DNA of 64,000 nt from Poa pratensis (lineage: Eukaryota; Streptophyta; Magnoliopsida; Poales; Poaceae), in assembly GCA_947311845.1 (NCBI GenBank), contig CAMZMU010000062.1, positions 49,834,592 to 49,898,591 on the forward strand. Direction: 5' to 3'. The position numbers were made by a program, and so were the translations under genes. The notes under the pieces were generated by a model. It was not told the DNA's origin and made no database searches. It saw nothing but the letters and a program-made list of their open reading frames with translations. Of the stretch, positions 11,975 through 23,307 are shown one piece after another. How positions within the stretch are numbered: the stretch's first letter is position 1; each line of letters starts with the position of its first letter.

Positions 11975-14900
11975 TCAACTCTCGAAATCTTGGTTCATCA
12001 AGGGCCTTGTGAATATATCCGCAAGTTGATCCTTGGTTCCTACAAAAGAAAGGTCAATGTTGCCCCTCTCCACATGCTCCCGGATGAAATGATGACGAAC
12101 TTCAATATGCTTCGTCTTGGCATGTTGCACGGGGTTGTGGGCGATCTTGATAGCACTCTCATTGTCGCAAAGAGGGGCACCTTGGAAGTTAATACCATAA
12201 TCCTTCATAGTTTGCACCATCCATAAGAGTTGAGCACAACAACTTGCGGCGGAGATGTACTCGGCTTCGGTGGTGGAGAGAGCAACACAATTTTGCTTCT
12301 TGGAAGACCAACACACCAAGGAGCGGCCAAGAAATTGACAACTCCCGGATGTAGACTTCCTATCCTTCTTCTCTCCGGCATAATCCGCATCCGAGTACCC
12401 ATAGATGAAAGCTTGAACCCTTGGGATACCAAAGACCAAAGTTTGGGGTATGAAGCAAATATCGAAAGATGCGCTTAACCGCCACTAAGTGGCTCTCTTT
12501 GGGAGCCGCTTGATACCTTGCACACTTACCCACACTAAACATAATATCCGGTCTAGATGCACAAAGATAAAGCAAAGAGCCAATCATCGAGCGATAGAGT
12601 TTTTGATCGACATCGTTACCCTCGGTGTCGGTGTGGAGGTCGACGGAGGTGGACATGGGTGTCTTGTAAGGTTTGAGCTCCGTCATCGTGAACCTCTTGA
12701 GCATGTCTTGGGTATATTTGGCTTGATTGATGAAGGTACCTTCCCTATATTGCTTCACTTCAAATCCTAGGAAGTACTTCAACTCCCCCATCATGGACAT
12801 CTCAAATTTGCTTGTCATTAGCTTTGCAAACTCATCATTGAAAGCATTGTTAGTAGAACCAAAAATGATGTCATCTACATAGAGTTGGCATATGAAAAGA
12901 TTGCCACCCACCTTCTTGGTAAAGAGGGTGGGGTCAATAACACCAACTTGGAATCCACGGTCTACAAGAAACTCTCGAAGGTGCTCATACCACGCACGTG
13001 GGGCTTGTTTAAGGCCATAGAGCGCCTTGTCGAGCTTGTAAACATGGTCCGGATGGTTGGGATCCTCAAACCCGGGAGGTTGCTTAACATATACCAACTC
13101 ATTAATAGGACCATTAAGGAAAGCACTTTTAACATCCATTTGTTGCAATTTAAAGTTATGATGAGATGCATATGCAAGCAAGATGCGAATAGATTCAAGA
13201 CGAGCAACGGGGGCATAGGTTTCACCGAAGTCAACACCTTCGACTTGAGAGTAGCCTTGTGCCACCAATCTTGCCTTGTTTCGAATGACAATGCCGTTCG
13301 AATCTTGCTTGTTCTTGAAGACCCATTGGTGCCGATGACGTTCTTGCACCCATTTGGCCTTGGCACCAACTTCCACACCTTGTTGCGCTTGAAGTTATTG
13401 AGTTCTTCATGCATGGCATCAATCCAATCATGATCTTCAAGAGCTTCATACACCTTCTTGGGCTCGATGAAGGACACAAAAGCATGGTTGGTGCTAAAGC
13501 TTGCCAATTGTTTTCTTGTGACGACCTTGCTTTGGACACCTCCAAGAACTTTGTCCAATGTATGCTCTAAGCGAGTTAATTTTTGCTCTCTTCGCAATTC
13601 TCTTCTCTTCTTGGTCTCCTCCGAAGTTTCTTGAGAGATGACTTGATCATTTCCTTCATCATCGGAGTCATGTGCATTGTTTTGATCTTGAGCTTGATCT
13701 TGATGTGGACCACCTTGATCTTGTTCTTGATCATTGTCGTGTGCACCATCTAGAGCTTGGTCTTGAACATCAAGTTGTGGAGAGGAACCACTAGGTTGAT
13801 CTTGTTCTTGACCTTGCTCACTTGTTTGAGGGCTCGGAGTTTGTTCTTGGTTACGGGGAGGATCTTGAGTTGGTGATGGTATGACTTGAGGAGGAGCTCG
13901 AGGAGGATCTTGAACTTGAGGAGGATCCTCTTCAATGGGACGAATGTCCCCAATTGCCATCCTTCTTAGAGCGAGCTCCATAGGTACATCACCTACAACA
14001 TTAGGATCAACTTGCCCCACTTGGGAGCCATTATCCTCATCAAACTTCACGTCACTAGATTCTTCAACTTGACCGGTGGTCTTGTTGTAGACTCTATAGC
14101 CGTGAGAGTTTGTGGAGTAACCAACAAAGATGCCCTCTATAGATCTAGTCTCAAACTTAGATAACCGGTTACCTTTCTTGCGAATGAAGCACTTGCATCC
14201 AAAGACACGAAAATAAGAAAGATCCGGTTTCTTCCCAAGAAGAATCTCATATGGGGTCTTGTTCAATAGCTTGCGGAGATATAACCGATTTGTTGCATGA
14301 CAAGCGGTGGAGATGGCTTCGGCCCAAAAGTTAACGGAGAAGCATACTCCGCAATCATGGTCCTAGCCGCATCCATAAGAGTCCGGTTCTTCCTCTCCGC
14401 AACACCATTTTGTTGAGGGGTGTATGGAGTGGAATATTGATGAGCAATCCCTCTTCACTAAGAAACCCCTCCACGGTGTAGTTCTTGAATTCGGACCCAT
14501 TGTCACTTCGAATTGTCATGATCTTCTCTTGATATTGGCGTTGAGCATGTTGATGAAGTCAATGACTCTTTGTTGAGTCTCACTCTTTTCTTGAAGAAAT
14601 AGACCCATGTGTATCTTGAATAGTCATCAACAATCACCAAGCAATACTTCTTCCCACCAAGACTATCATAAGATAATGGACCAAATAGGTCCAAATGAAT
14701 GAGCTCAAGAATCTTGTCGGTGGTAATCTTCGTCTTTGATGGATGGGCTTCTCCATGTTGCTTTCCTAGAACGCATGATCTACACACACGATCTTTGGAA
14801 AACTTAATATCGGTTAGTCCAAGAATGTGATCACCACTTTGAAGATCATGGAGTGTTCTCATATTGGTGTGGGCTAGTCGGCGATGCCAAAGCCAACCCA

Positions 14901-15308
14901 CATCAACTTTAGCCATTAGACAAGTCGCGGCCGACATGCTCTCTTTCGAGAAATCAAGCACATACATGCCGTACTCGACATGTCCAACAAAGACTACTTT
15001 AAGAGATCCCTTCACGGTGATGATCACACTCTCGTCATCAAAATAACACCCATAACCACTTTTAGTAAGTTGATAGACGGAGAGTAAGTTGTAGCCAAGG
15101 GACTCAACGACAAGTACATTCTTGATAGAGACTCTCTAGCAACAACGACCTTGCCTCGTCCCAATACCTTAAGCTCGCGGTTGTCACCAATTTTGACTCG
15201 TGAATATTGAGGTAGAGGAGGTTCAATATCATCCACCAAGTCAATGCGTCCGGTCATGTGTTGGGATGCGCCACTATCCACCGTCCATCGACCCGCACCG
15301 GACGCCAC
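11975..15308 (-). pseudogene. Copia pol: protease, integrase, reverse transcriptase, RNase H
   Basis: Read leftwards: protease at 15308-15024 with active site VDSGASQHMTG; GAG-pre-integrase and integrase at 15027-14270 with LWHRRLAHTN, the zinc-binding C-x-x-C region and HLDLFGPL; reverse transcriptase at about 13530-12450 with [41 protein letters not shown] and the catalytic YVDD; RNase H at 12439-11975 with STSGSCQFLGRSLVCWSSKK and ADIFTRPL. The polyprotein is split over frames: breaks are needed near 15030, 14500-14270, about 13330 and about 12400. At 13330 an AAA run in the family motif T-K-W-V-F-K-N-K appears as AA, a single-base loss. The N-terminal and C-terminal halves otherwise keep all catalytic motifs. 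Confidence 0.9.
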
Positions 15309-15692
15309 ACCCTACAAGGAATCAAGTCTTTGATTTAGGTACCCATTTTTCGATGGGTCCTTTCTTGTTAGTCACAAGGGTCTTTGGAACCCAAATAGTC
15401 CAATGATAATCATCACCATAAGAAGTGCCAACATATTTAGCATAAACATGACCATCTTAGATTTCATAAGAACATAAGATGGGTTATATTTGCCGGCAAA
15501 GTCATTATGGGTAGGAAGGTCCCTTGTGACCTCACACCCACAATGGTGTTGGTCTCCTTCTCTTTAGCCAACTCCCCCTCCTTCACAAAGATAATAGCTT
15601 TTGAAGAGGGAGAAGGCTTCTTCTTCTTGTTCTTCTTCTTTGACTTGGTAGAGAAACCAAGTCCTTCTTTCCAATTTGATCCTTTTGATTGC

Positions 15693-16046
15693 TCAAAAGG
15701 TCATTGAGGTTCTTTTCTCCTTGGGCACAAGCCAAATGCCCTTCTCAAGTTGAGATTTCAACTTAGCATTCTCTTCAACAAGATTAGCATGCTCACAACA
15801 AATAATAGATTTAGCAACAATTTCATTTGATGTGGATGCAATAACTTCTTTCACTTGTTGACCTAGGAATTGATCATGAGACTTCTCAAGTTTGGCAAAA
15901 GACTCTTTGAGGGTTTTGAGTTCCTCATCAAGTCTCTTGTTTTCCTTCTCAAGTCTAGCATGTTCAATGCCTAGCTCAAGCTTCTCATTCTTATAGACTT
16001 TAGAAGTAGCAAGAGCATGTTCATGATCCTTTTTAACTCTAGACAT
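15693..16046 (-). CDS. Copia coiled-coil segment between gag and protease
   Basis: A 117-residue segment with heptad spacing (LEKENKRLDEELKTLKESFA) and high E, K and L content, predicted to form a coiled coil. It sits between the gag zinc knuckle and the protease in the same direction. Long coiled-coil gag extensions are typical of the SIRE lineage. The frame is interrupted on both sides. Confidence 0.65.
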   Translation of the reverse strand: MSRVKKDHEHALATSKVYKNEKLELGIEHARLEKENKRLDEELKTLKESFAKLEKSHDQFLGQQVKEVIASTSNEIVAKSIICCEHANLVEENAKLKSQLEKGIWLVPKEKRTSMTF

Positions 16047-16438
16047 GTCAATAGCATAGGATTCCTCGGAATTAGATAGGGCCTCCTCAAGGACCTTCTA
16101 CGAGTTTGCTCTTTTCAAGAGCGATAGAGAAATCCGCTATCTCATTAGCATAGTCAACCTCACGGTTTGCCATGCCCGAAATGATCTCCTCCTTTTGATC
16201 TACAAGAGAGTTAGTTTCCTCAAGTTGCTCCAAAAGAGCATCAACATTCACTTTGTCTTCTCCTTAAGATTAGCTAGCCACAAGTCCACCTCATTTGGAC
16301 TTTGGGGCTCCTTCACAACATTCTCTACACAATCCAATAAGGAAGGAGGTGTAGAGGCAATAGGTTTGGAGAAGGAGTTACCGAGGTGGCTTTTGCCATG
16401 AGACATGTGTAGGGAATGGACTCATTTCATTGGGGGAT

Positions 16439-17689
16439 TCAAATAGGGATGACGGTGTAGAGGAAGGTGTAGCTATGGCAATGCGAGCGGTAGCTCAACT
16501 TCATCTTCATCTTCATCACCGGACATGTATTCTTCCAAAACTTTTCTATCTTGAACACACAAGGCATTGATACCCTCTTCTTCACGTAGTTCTTGTTGCC
16601 GTTGCCCTTGGACTTGTCTTTTCTCACAAGCTTGCCATTGTGGTCCTCTCGATTCTCCCAAGGACAATCGGCAATGTAGTGATTGAGATTACTACAATTA
16701 TAGCAAGTCTTTGGACGGTCTCCTCTTGGTCTTGCAACGAAGTTCTTCTTAGCAAAAGGTCTTGATGAAGATCTCTTGGAACGGTTGCCCCAAAAGGCTC
16801 TTGAAGCAAGGGCCATGTGCTCATAATAGTCTTGCTTGACGTCCTCCGTATCCTCCTCTTCAACTCCATGTTCATACTCTTCTTCACTAGTGATGGCCGT
16901 GGACTTCAAAGCAACATTTGGAGATGTCCCGCAAGTCCTCTTTGCCGAGCATGAGCATGAATGGAGCTCTTGACCACCATTCCAATGGATACAAACTCGT
17001 TGAGCACGGTGTTGGAATCAAGTGTTGAGAAGTCCGGTCTTGATCGAATGGTTTGAGCCAAGCCTTGATTTGAGGGAGTGATGCCTTGAGAAACTTGCGC
17101 TTGATCCAATTATCTTCAAACTTCTCGAAGCCAAATCATTCAAGGTGATGGAAAGAGCGGTGAGCTTCGATAGAGATCTTCGGGGTCTCATCTCATTCAT
17201 CACAACTCATCGGCTTCATCTTGAACCGCTTCATACTTGGAAAGTTGAATGCTTTCATTCCCCAAGAACAAGTTATGAGTTTCTCCCAACATTGCTTTGC
17301 CGTCTTGCACATCGGATATGAGTGGTATAAGTTGGGGGCGGCCGTTTGATCATGTGCATGGCGGTGGCGTTGAGTTGATGATTGGCCTTCTCCGTTGAAG
17401 TCATGTTGAGTGGGTCTTGAGGATAGAAGCCTTGCTCTAAAATGTCAATCAAGAAAACACAACAACTAGACATGTGTGATCGCATAGCATATTGCCAATT
17501 AGGAAAGTCTTTTGGATCAAGCTTAGGAGGTGCGCCCATATTGGCGATGTGTGGCGGAGAGACGTGTTGGTGGATTGAGTTATACACTTGTCCGGTGGAC
17601 ACTTGCATACACCCCCGGCTTCCTTGGGATTGAGTTACCCTCCGCGGCATTCGTTGTTTCGGGATTGGCTTTTGCCTTTCCGTCCACAT
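16439..17689 (-). pseudogene. Copia gag with CCHC zinc knuckle, frameshifted
   Basis: The N-terminal part (17273-17689) has PPKLDPKDFPNWQYAMRSHM, typical of the UBN2-type Copia gag. The C-terminal part (16439-16909) contains the zinc knuckle CYNCSNLNHYIADCP (C-x2-C-x4-H-x4-C) preceded by a basic run. Frames between about 17270 and 16910 are broken into at least two pieces. Gag would assemble the virus-like particle and bind the RNA through the knuckle. As it stands it cannot be translated as one protein. Confidence 0.82.
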
Positions 17690-17967
17690 TGACTAGGACC
17701 GAAGAAGGAAGAACATCTCCTTCTCCGACTCCTTTTCCGGGGGTAAATCAATCTTAGGTTCCGGTTTCCCTAGAAACTCCTTGAACATCTCGCATCGATT
17801 CCTTCATGCTTAGGTTGAGGTTGGTAGTGATCTCGGTATTGAGATTAGACATCTCACTCTTGAGATCACTAACAACCTCACCAAGGCGTTCATTAGTTAC
17901 CGACGCGGTTGGGTCCAAGTTGTCCGACATATTCTCTTAGGCGGTGAAGCCTTAGATAAGAGCCGAG

Positions 17968-17979
17968 GCTCTGATACCA
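17968..17979 (-). other. Copia primer binding site, initiator tRNA-Met
   Basis: On the minus strand TGGTATCAGAGC, the canonical complement of the plant initiator tRNA-Met 3' end, lies two bases inside the right LTR. It sets the leftward direction of the element. Confidence 0.93.
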
Positions 17980-17981
17980 AT

Positions 17982-19259
17982 TGAAAGATCGATATGTCGA
18001 CTAGAGGGGGGGGTGATTAGGCGACTACCAAATTTTAATTCTTTTTCGATTAATTAGGGCTTGAGCAAAGTATAACAAGGTTGACTAGATGTGCACTAGG
18101 TGATAGCAACCTATGTGATACAAGCAAGGTAATAACGTAGCGGAAGCAACAAGTAAAGGATAGAAATAACCGCAAAGTGGAGACACGGAGATGTTTCCCG
18201 TAGTTCCTTCCCAAGGGAAGTACGTCTACGTTGGAGGAGTGTGGAGCCACCTAGGCGCTCCAATAGCACGGATGTGCTCACTCTATTCTCCGTGAGCTTT
18301 ACCCGTGGGGGTTTGGCTCTTCCACTATGAGGTCACCTTGATGGCGTTGACCAAGCCGGTACACAAAGGTGGGGAACTCCACAATGAGTTGGAGCCTCCC
18401 AACAATGCCTCGGACTTCCTCCGAGACTCACAAAGGCACCTCGAGTTACAAGCAACCCAAGATGCAAGTTCCACACATAGTGTGTGGGGGATTTGAAATT
18501 CCTTCGGTGGAGATGTAGATCTAGACCTCCTCCTTCACTCCACAAAGTATCAAGAGGTTTGGGTGGTTGGAGTGGGAGATCTTAGAAGGTTGAAGCTTTC
18601 ACACAATGGAGGAGAGAGAGCGTAGGAAAACTTAGTCTTCAAGTGAGGAAGAAGACCCTTTAAATAGCTCCTCCAAAAGTGGCCGTTGCGCAGCCAAATT
18701 CCCGCGGCGGTACTACCGCTGGGGGCAGCGGTACTACCGCTGCCTTCCTTCGTCTTCAATTCAAACGGCTAGAATTCTGGAGCGCGCCTGTCTTCAAAGC
18801 GGTACTACCGCTGGAGGCAGCGGTACTGCCGCCGCGGTACCGCTGTAGCTACCACCGCTCGATAAAACAGAGGGTGCAAAACAGCGGTACCTCGGGCGGT
18901 ACTGCCGCTGCCCAGCGGTACCACCGCTGGGGATGGCGGTACTGCCGCTGCCCAGCGGTACTACCGCTCCAGTACCGCTGGAGCTACCGCTGATGGAAAC
19001 AGAAGCTGAAAACGGCGGTACCTCCAGCGGTACCGCCAGCGGTAGCTGGCTGAGCTTGCGAGGAAGAACTGCGCAGCGGTACTACCGCCCCTCCTGGCGG
19101 TACTACCGCTGCCTGGAGCAGAAAACTGCTAAGACCAATTTGCAAGCTCTATTCGATGACGCTTATAACAATAATCCCTGGAAGCTCAAAATACATCGTT
19201 AGATACATAATTGTGTTATCACTAACACCAAAACATCATCTAGGGAAGATGCACTTTCA
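17982..19259 (-). repeat. Copia LTR, right copy (5' LTR)
   Basis: 1,278 bp, same termini. The palindromic GGTACTACC array is at 18706-19114. The GATGT target duplication follows at 19260-19264. Confidence 0.93.
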
Positions 19260-19835
19260 GATGTGTTCCATGCATTTCTTGTCTGGAAACTGAAACTTCA
19301 CATTCCCTTCTTTTGAATCAATGATAGCACCAGTAGTACGAAGAAAAGGTCTTCCAAGAATAATTGGACTAGAGGTTTTATTCCCCATATCCATGATTAG
19401 AAAATCAACAGGCACAAATGTCATATGTAACTCTACCATAACATCACTTACTTTTCCTAAAGCATGTTTAATGGAATCATCAGCAAGTGCAAGTTCAATA
19501 GAGCATTTTTCAAGATTTTTCAATTCAAGTATATCATATAGTTCTTTAGATAAAACAGAGACACTAGATCCTAGATCAAGTATAGCATGGTGTGTCTCTT
19601 TTCCAATGGTTACTAGGACTTTGGGAATCCATATATCCCCAAGCTTAGGTGGTATCATAGCCTCTTGGTTGTACCTAGCAATCTTTTCTTTCAAGACATG
19701 ATTAGCAATATAAGAACCAAAACCAGCTTGGTTAGAGTTGATGGAAGGATCACTTGCAAATTTTTGTAAGATAGATATTAATTCATGCAAGCTACAATTC
19801 TCTAAGTCAAGCAATTCCTTTACTTCACTAAGCAT
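19257..19835 (-). CDS. Gypsy aspartic protease
   Basis: A 192-residue frame containing the retroviral-type aspartic protease core: IPKVLVTIG, then the active-site motif LDLGSSVSVLS (usual form D-[ST]-G-[AS]-S), and further on IILGRPFLRTTGAIID, the conserved second motif. In Gypsy elements this enzyme processes the gag polyprotein. The position before the motif 'DLG' has L in place of S/T, a known variant in plant elements. The reading frame stops inside the nested Copia LTR at 19257; without that insertion it would stop a few codons later, so the Copia element landed at the very end of the ORF. Gag lies upstream in a different frame. Confidence 0.88.
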   Translation of the reverse strand: MLSEVKELLDLENCSLHELISILQKFASDPSINSNQAGFGSYIANHVLKEKIARYNQEAMIPPKLGDIWIPKVLVTIGKETHHAILDLGSSVSVLSKELYDILELKNLEKCSIELALADDSIKHALGKVSDVMVELHMTFVPVDFLIMDMGNKTSSPIILGRPFLRTTGAIIDSKEGNVKFQFPDKKCMEHI

Positions 19836-21030
19836 TTTAACTTCCTCAACTTTCTCTCTTTCATTACCATAATAGTTTCCTTAGCAATTCTCTCTTGCTC
19901 ATGAATATGTTCCCAAGATTTATTTATAACCTCTTGACAATATTTAATTGTTTCCTCATGTTTTTGAGCTATAATGGTGTTCTTTAATGAGGAAACTTCC
20001 TTAGTGAGCTGATCTACCCTTTCAAACAAAGAGTCTTGTTTTTCAAACTTAGATATAAATTCCTTATTAAGCTCCTTTTGAGTAGATATAAATGATCTAA
20101 TGGTGTTTTCCAAATCACTAGAAACATTACTACTAGTGGCATATTTGTTTGGCACATATGGGGGTTTATTATAAGAGTTATAATTGTTGTTACCATACCC
20201 ATTATTACCATAGTTCCTAATGAAGTTGACATCAATATTTTCAGGATTATTACCAACTATTCTTGCAAAGGCACATTTTCAATATTTTGTTTATTAATGA
20301 AAGCAAGAATAGTGTCCATTTTAGATGACAAATCATTTGTTTCTTCTATGGAGTTCACTTTCTTAGAAGGATTAGGTGCTCTATCAGTATGCCATTGACT
20401 ATAGTTTTGCAAAATACTTTCCAATATGTTCTTAGCTTCTACTATAGTTTTTCCCATAAAAGCACCTCCAGCAGCAGAATCAAGAATATTTCTAGACATG
20501 TAATTTAGACCATTGTAAAAAGAGTGTAGTATGGTCCATTCGTTGACCCCATGTGATGGACAAGTTCTAAGCATAAGTTTAATCCTATCCCAAGCCATAG
20601 CAACATGTTCATTTTCATTTTGCCTAAAAGAAAGAATGTTGTTTCTATTTTGCAAAATTTTAACAGGAGGATAGTATTTCTTAATGAAAGCTTCTTTTAA
20701 ATCATCCCAAGTTTTAATGCTATCAATAGGTAATGAATGCAGCCACTCTTTAGCTTTTCCTCTAAGTGAGAAAGGAAATAACTTCAGTTTTAGAATATCA
20801 CTTTCCACATTTTTAAATTTCTGCATGTCACATATTTCAACAAAATCATGAAGATGCATAGAGGCATCCTCCATAGCACTACCACCAAATTGTTCCCTAG
20901 TTATCAAGTTCAACAAACTAGGACTTACTTCATAACTCTCAGCATTTATCTTAGGTGTGGCAATGGGCCTAGCAATAAATTGATCATTTGGAGTGTTTGT
21001 GTAATCACACAACTTAGTTCTTTCTCTCAT
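19820..21030 (-). pseudogene. Gypsy gag, frameshifted
   Basis: The first segment (20257-21030, 257 aa) is a typical plant Retrotrans_gag domain, with EQFGGSAMEDASMHLHDFVE, KLKLFPFSLRGKAKEWLHSL and the W-x-x-L-K-E-A-F-I-K-K-Y-Y block. The C-terminal part is in another frame (19820-20155) and is coiled-coil-like, rich in K, E and heptad leucines (LENTIRSFISTQKELNKEF). Frame changes are needed near 20256 and again before the protease near 19840. No CCHC zinc knuckle was seen. Gag forms the particle that packages element RNA. This copy would need frameshift repair to make full-length Gag, so any recent movement would have depended on proteins from another element. Confidence 0.82.
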
Positions 21031-21317
21031 TTTAGCAAGTTTTTATGTGTTTTTTAATTTTTTATGCAAAACTGAAAATAAAATGACACTAAATGATGCA
21101 AACCGAAATAACAAATGCAAGACAATGACAAAACAAGATAAATTGCTTTGAAGGTACAAATGGATAAGATGATGCTCACGTAGGTGCAACCTCCCCAAGC
21201 TTAGGTGTTAGCACAAGTTGGTGATGAAGTTGACTTGGTGAGATATCCTTGGATAAACCCGGCGCCAGAAAACAGAGCTAGTGCAGGGGACCCATGGATA
21301 AACATTTCAGCAATGAT

Positions 21318-21335
21318 TCCCCGGCAACGGCGCCA
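21318..21335 (-). other. Gypsy primer binding site, tRNA-Asp type
   Basis: On the minus strand TGGCGCCGTTGCCGGGGA, complementary to the 3' end of plant tRNA-Asp(GUC), lies 11 bases inside the right LTR. This fixes the element's direction and is the primer type found in many plant Gypsy families. Confidence 0.88.
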
Positions 21336-21346
21336 GAAAACAGTCT

Positions 21347-23092
21347 TGATGGCCCTTCACGTAGTTACCTGCGTGAAAAGTAAATAGGTTAGGTTGAGAC
21401 TCCAAGTGCGGAGTGTGTAGTAAGTGGAAGACGTGTTTTCCCCATGAGGGGTGACTCGAGGGTTTAATATCGAACTCTCGGGGAATCAGTAGTGAAGATT
21501 TATCTTTCCTATCCTTCTTTTGGTTACCTACAAAACAAAGTAAATGTTTTGGTCCTCAACCTCACCTAGTGGTTGCCAAGCACAAGGTGTGAAAATGATA
21601 TCAAGATAATATCCAATGCAAATAAGAAATAAATATGCAATGGTGGTAAATAAATATGCAAGGATGGTGGTAGCAATGATAAATGATATTTTTGGGTTTT
21701 ATATGATGAATGCAAGATGGAAAAGTGTTTTTGTATTTTCGGATTTTTAAATGGCAGAAAATGGAAAAGTGGTAAAAGTTGTTGGAAATGTGTTTCTTAT
21801 GATTAAAAATGGACCGGGGTTCATGGTTTCACAAATGCACTCTCTCTTTAATAAAGTGGTAGACAATGGAACACTAGAGTTGACATATGAGATTGCAACA
21901 CAACAGTTTAATGACAAGTTATAATTATATGGGTATCACGTCCTAACATAGAGACCTTTTGGTTATTAGTCTCTCTTATACTCCACCAAGATGCGAACTA
22001 AATCATAACACCTCAGTAATTAAGATAACTCAGAGTATAGCAATAAGTATCATGACATGAAGTTAAAATAAGAACATGCTAGATCTAGTCATGGAGGAAG
22101 TGGCAATGGTCACACCCACATCTCCGGTAGCATGATATTTCTTTTTATCCCTAGTGAGGCAACAAAGTAAGGTAGAGATACCCAAGTGGATCGCAGAACT
22201 TTCTCTCACGTTCACTGCACTAGCCACCCCCCGTTACTCCAACTAATGCACACGTTCCCCCTCACACGCTCTCATAAACATGCTTGATCATGACAAGTAA
22301 ATAAGAACGGGGTACATAATATGCATCTACTTTCATAACTGAAACAAAACCATTGCAATCTCAAACATATATTAACTCATATAAAGATCTACCACAAAGG
22401 TATTACATAGATGACCGTAATCATGTTCAGCAGCTCATACGGTACTAATTAGTGAAGCTCAAGAGAGGAGAGATACATAAGTTACTTCCACAAACCCATA
22501 GTCCAGGGGTGGACTACTCCCTCTTCATCATGGAGACGGTGGAGAAGTCGTTGGAGAAGATGGAGACCACGCTGGCAGCGCCCCGCTGGAGTTTTCCCCC
22601 TCCAATCTGCAACTCCAGGTCTCTGTTTCGGTTTCTGTGTTTCTGCGGCGCTCCTTTCCGAAGGGCGTCGGGGACTATTTTTATAGTCGGTTTTAGGTCA
22701 AAACGGAGTCGGTGGAGGAAAGATCAACGACAACGGAGTTTCGAGGCCCAAAAGGGGGGTCCCACACGGCCCATGTACCTGGCCTCGTGGGCCCACCTAT
22801 CTTGCCCTCGGGTCTCCGCTTGTTTGCTTCCTTCGCTCCCAAGTCTTCTTCCTTCCAAAAACTGATGCTCGTAAATTTCCAGGTCATTTGGACGTCGTTT
22901 GGGTCCCTGAAATATTAAAATATAGAAATAGGGTTTTCTGCCTGTGCAGGGTTAATTCCATAAAAAAATAGGAGACATATCAAATATTCCCAAAATCATT
23001 ATAAAACAGTGATATAACCCTTATATGATGCAAATATGACTGGAATATAAGTAAAATATTGCAAAGTTCATGTATGCATTTTACATGCATCG
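21347..23092 (-). repeat. Gypsy LTR, right copy (5' LTR)
   Basis: 1,746 bp, starting TGATGGCCCTTCACGTAGTT. Its last base is G where the left copy has A (TGCATCG against TGCATCA). The GCACC target duplication follows immediately at 23093-23097. As the element reads leftwards, this LTR carries the promoter. Confidence 0.92.
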
Positions 23093-23307
23093 GCACCGCG
23101 CCGCCATTTCGTCGAATCCCGGCCGTCGTGGATGGAGCCGGCAGCGCGCCTCCACGAGCTCCTCCTTCTCCGCTGCTCCGCAGCTCCACCTCGCGCCGCC
23201 GCGACCGGCAGAGCTCGTCGCGCCGCCTCCTGCTCGGGGCCGCCGCCCCGGCCTCCGATCTCTGCCGCGTCGAGCGCGGCCAAATGCTCCCCGCCCGCCC
23301 TTTGGGG

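Larger units (their letters stand above)
8874..19259 (-). mobile_element. Full-length Ty1/Copia element, SIRE/Maximus-like
   Basis: 10,386 bp bounded by two 1,278-bp LTRs (8874-10151 and 17982-19259) beginning TGAAAGATCG and ending GCACTTTCA. The 5-bp duplication GATGT occurs at 8869-8873 and 19260-19264. The order on the minus strand is LTR, initiator-Met primer site, gag with zinc knuckle, coiled-coil region, protease, integrase, reverse transcriptase, RNase H, an extra downstream ORF, polypurine tract, LTR. The order PR-IN-RT-RH defines Copia. The long gag with coiled coil and the extra 3' ORF suggest the SIRE/Maximus lineage, which is an inference. The LTRs are nearly identical, so it is the youngest layer of the stack, yet its ORFs carry several frameshifts. 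Confidence 0.92.
4771..23092 (-). mobile_element. Ty3/Gypsy element, gag-protease only, interrupted by a Copia element
   Basis: Two long LTRs (4771-6466 and 21347-23092) flank the element, with the 5-bp target duplication GCACC at 4766-4770 and 23093-23097. A tRNA-Asp primer site lies inside the right LTR, so transcription runs leftwards. Gag (21030 to about 19820) and an aspartic protease (19835-19257) are present. Removing the nested Copia element (8874-19259 plus one GATGT copy) joins the protease frame to a stop only a few codons further on. The remaining 2.4 kb (6467-8868) shows no reverse transcriptase, RNase H or integrase. Without the Copia element the Gypsy is about 7.9 kb. It is therefore naturally non-autonomous, like several Triticeae Gypsy families; I do not assign a family name. 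Confidence 0.88.
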
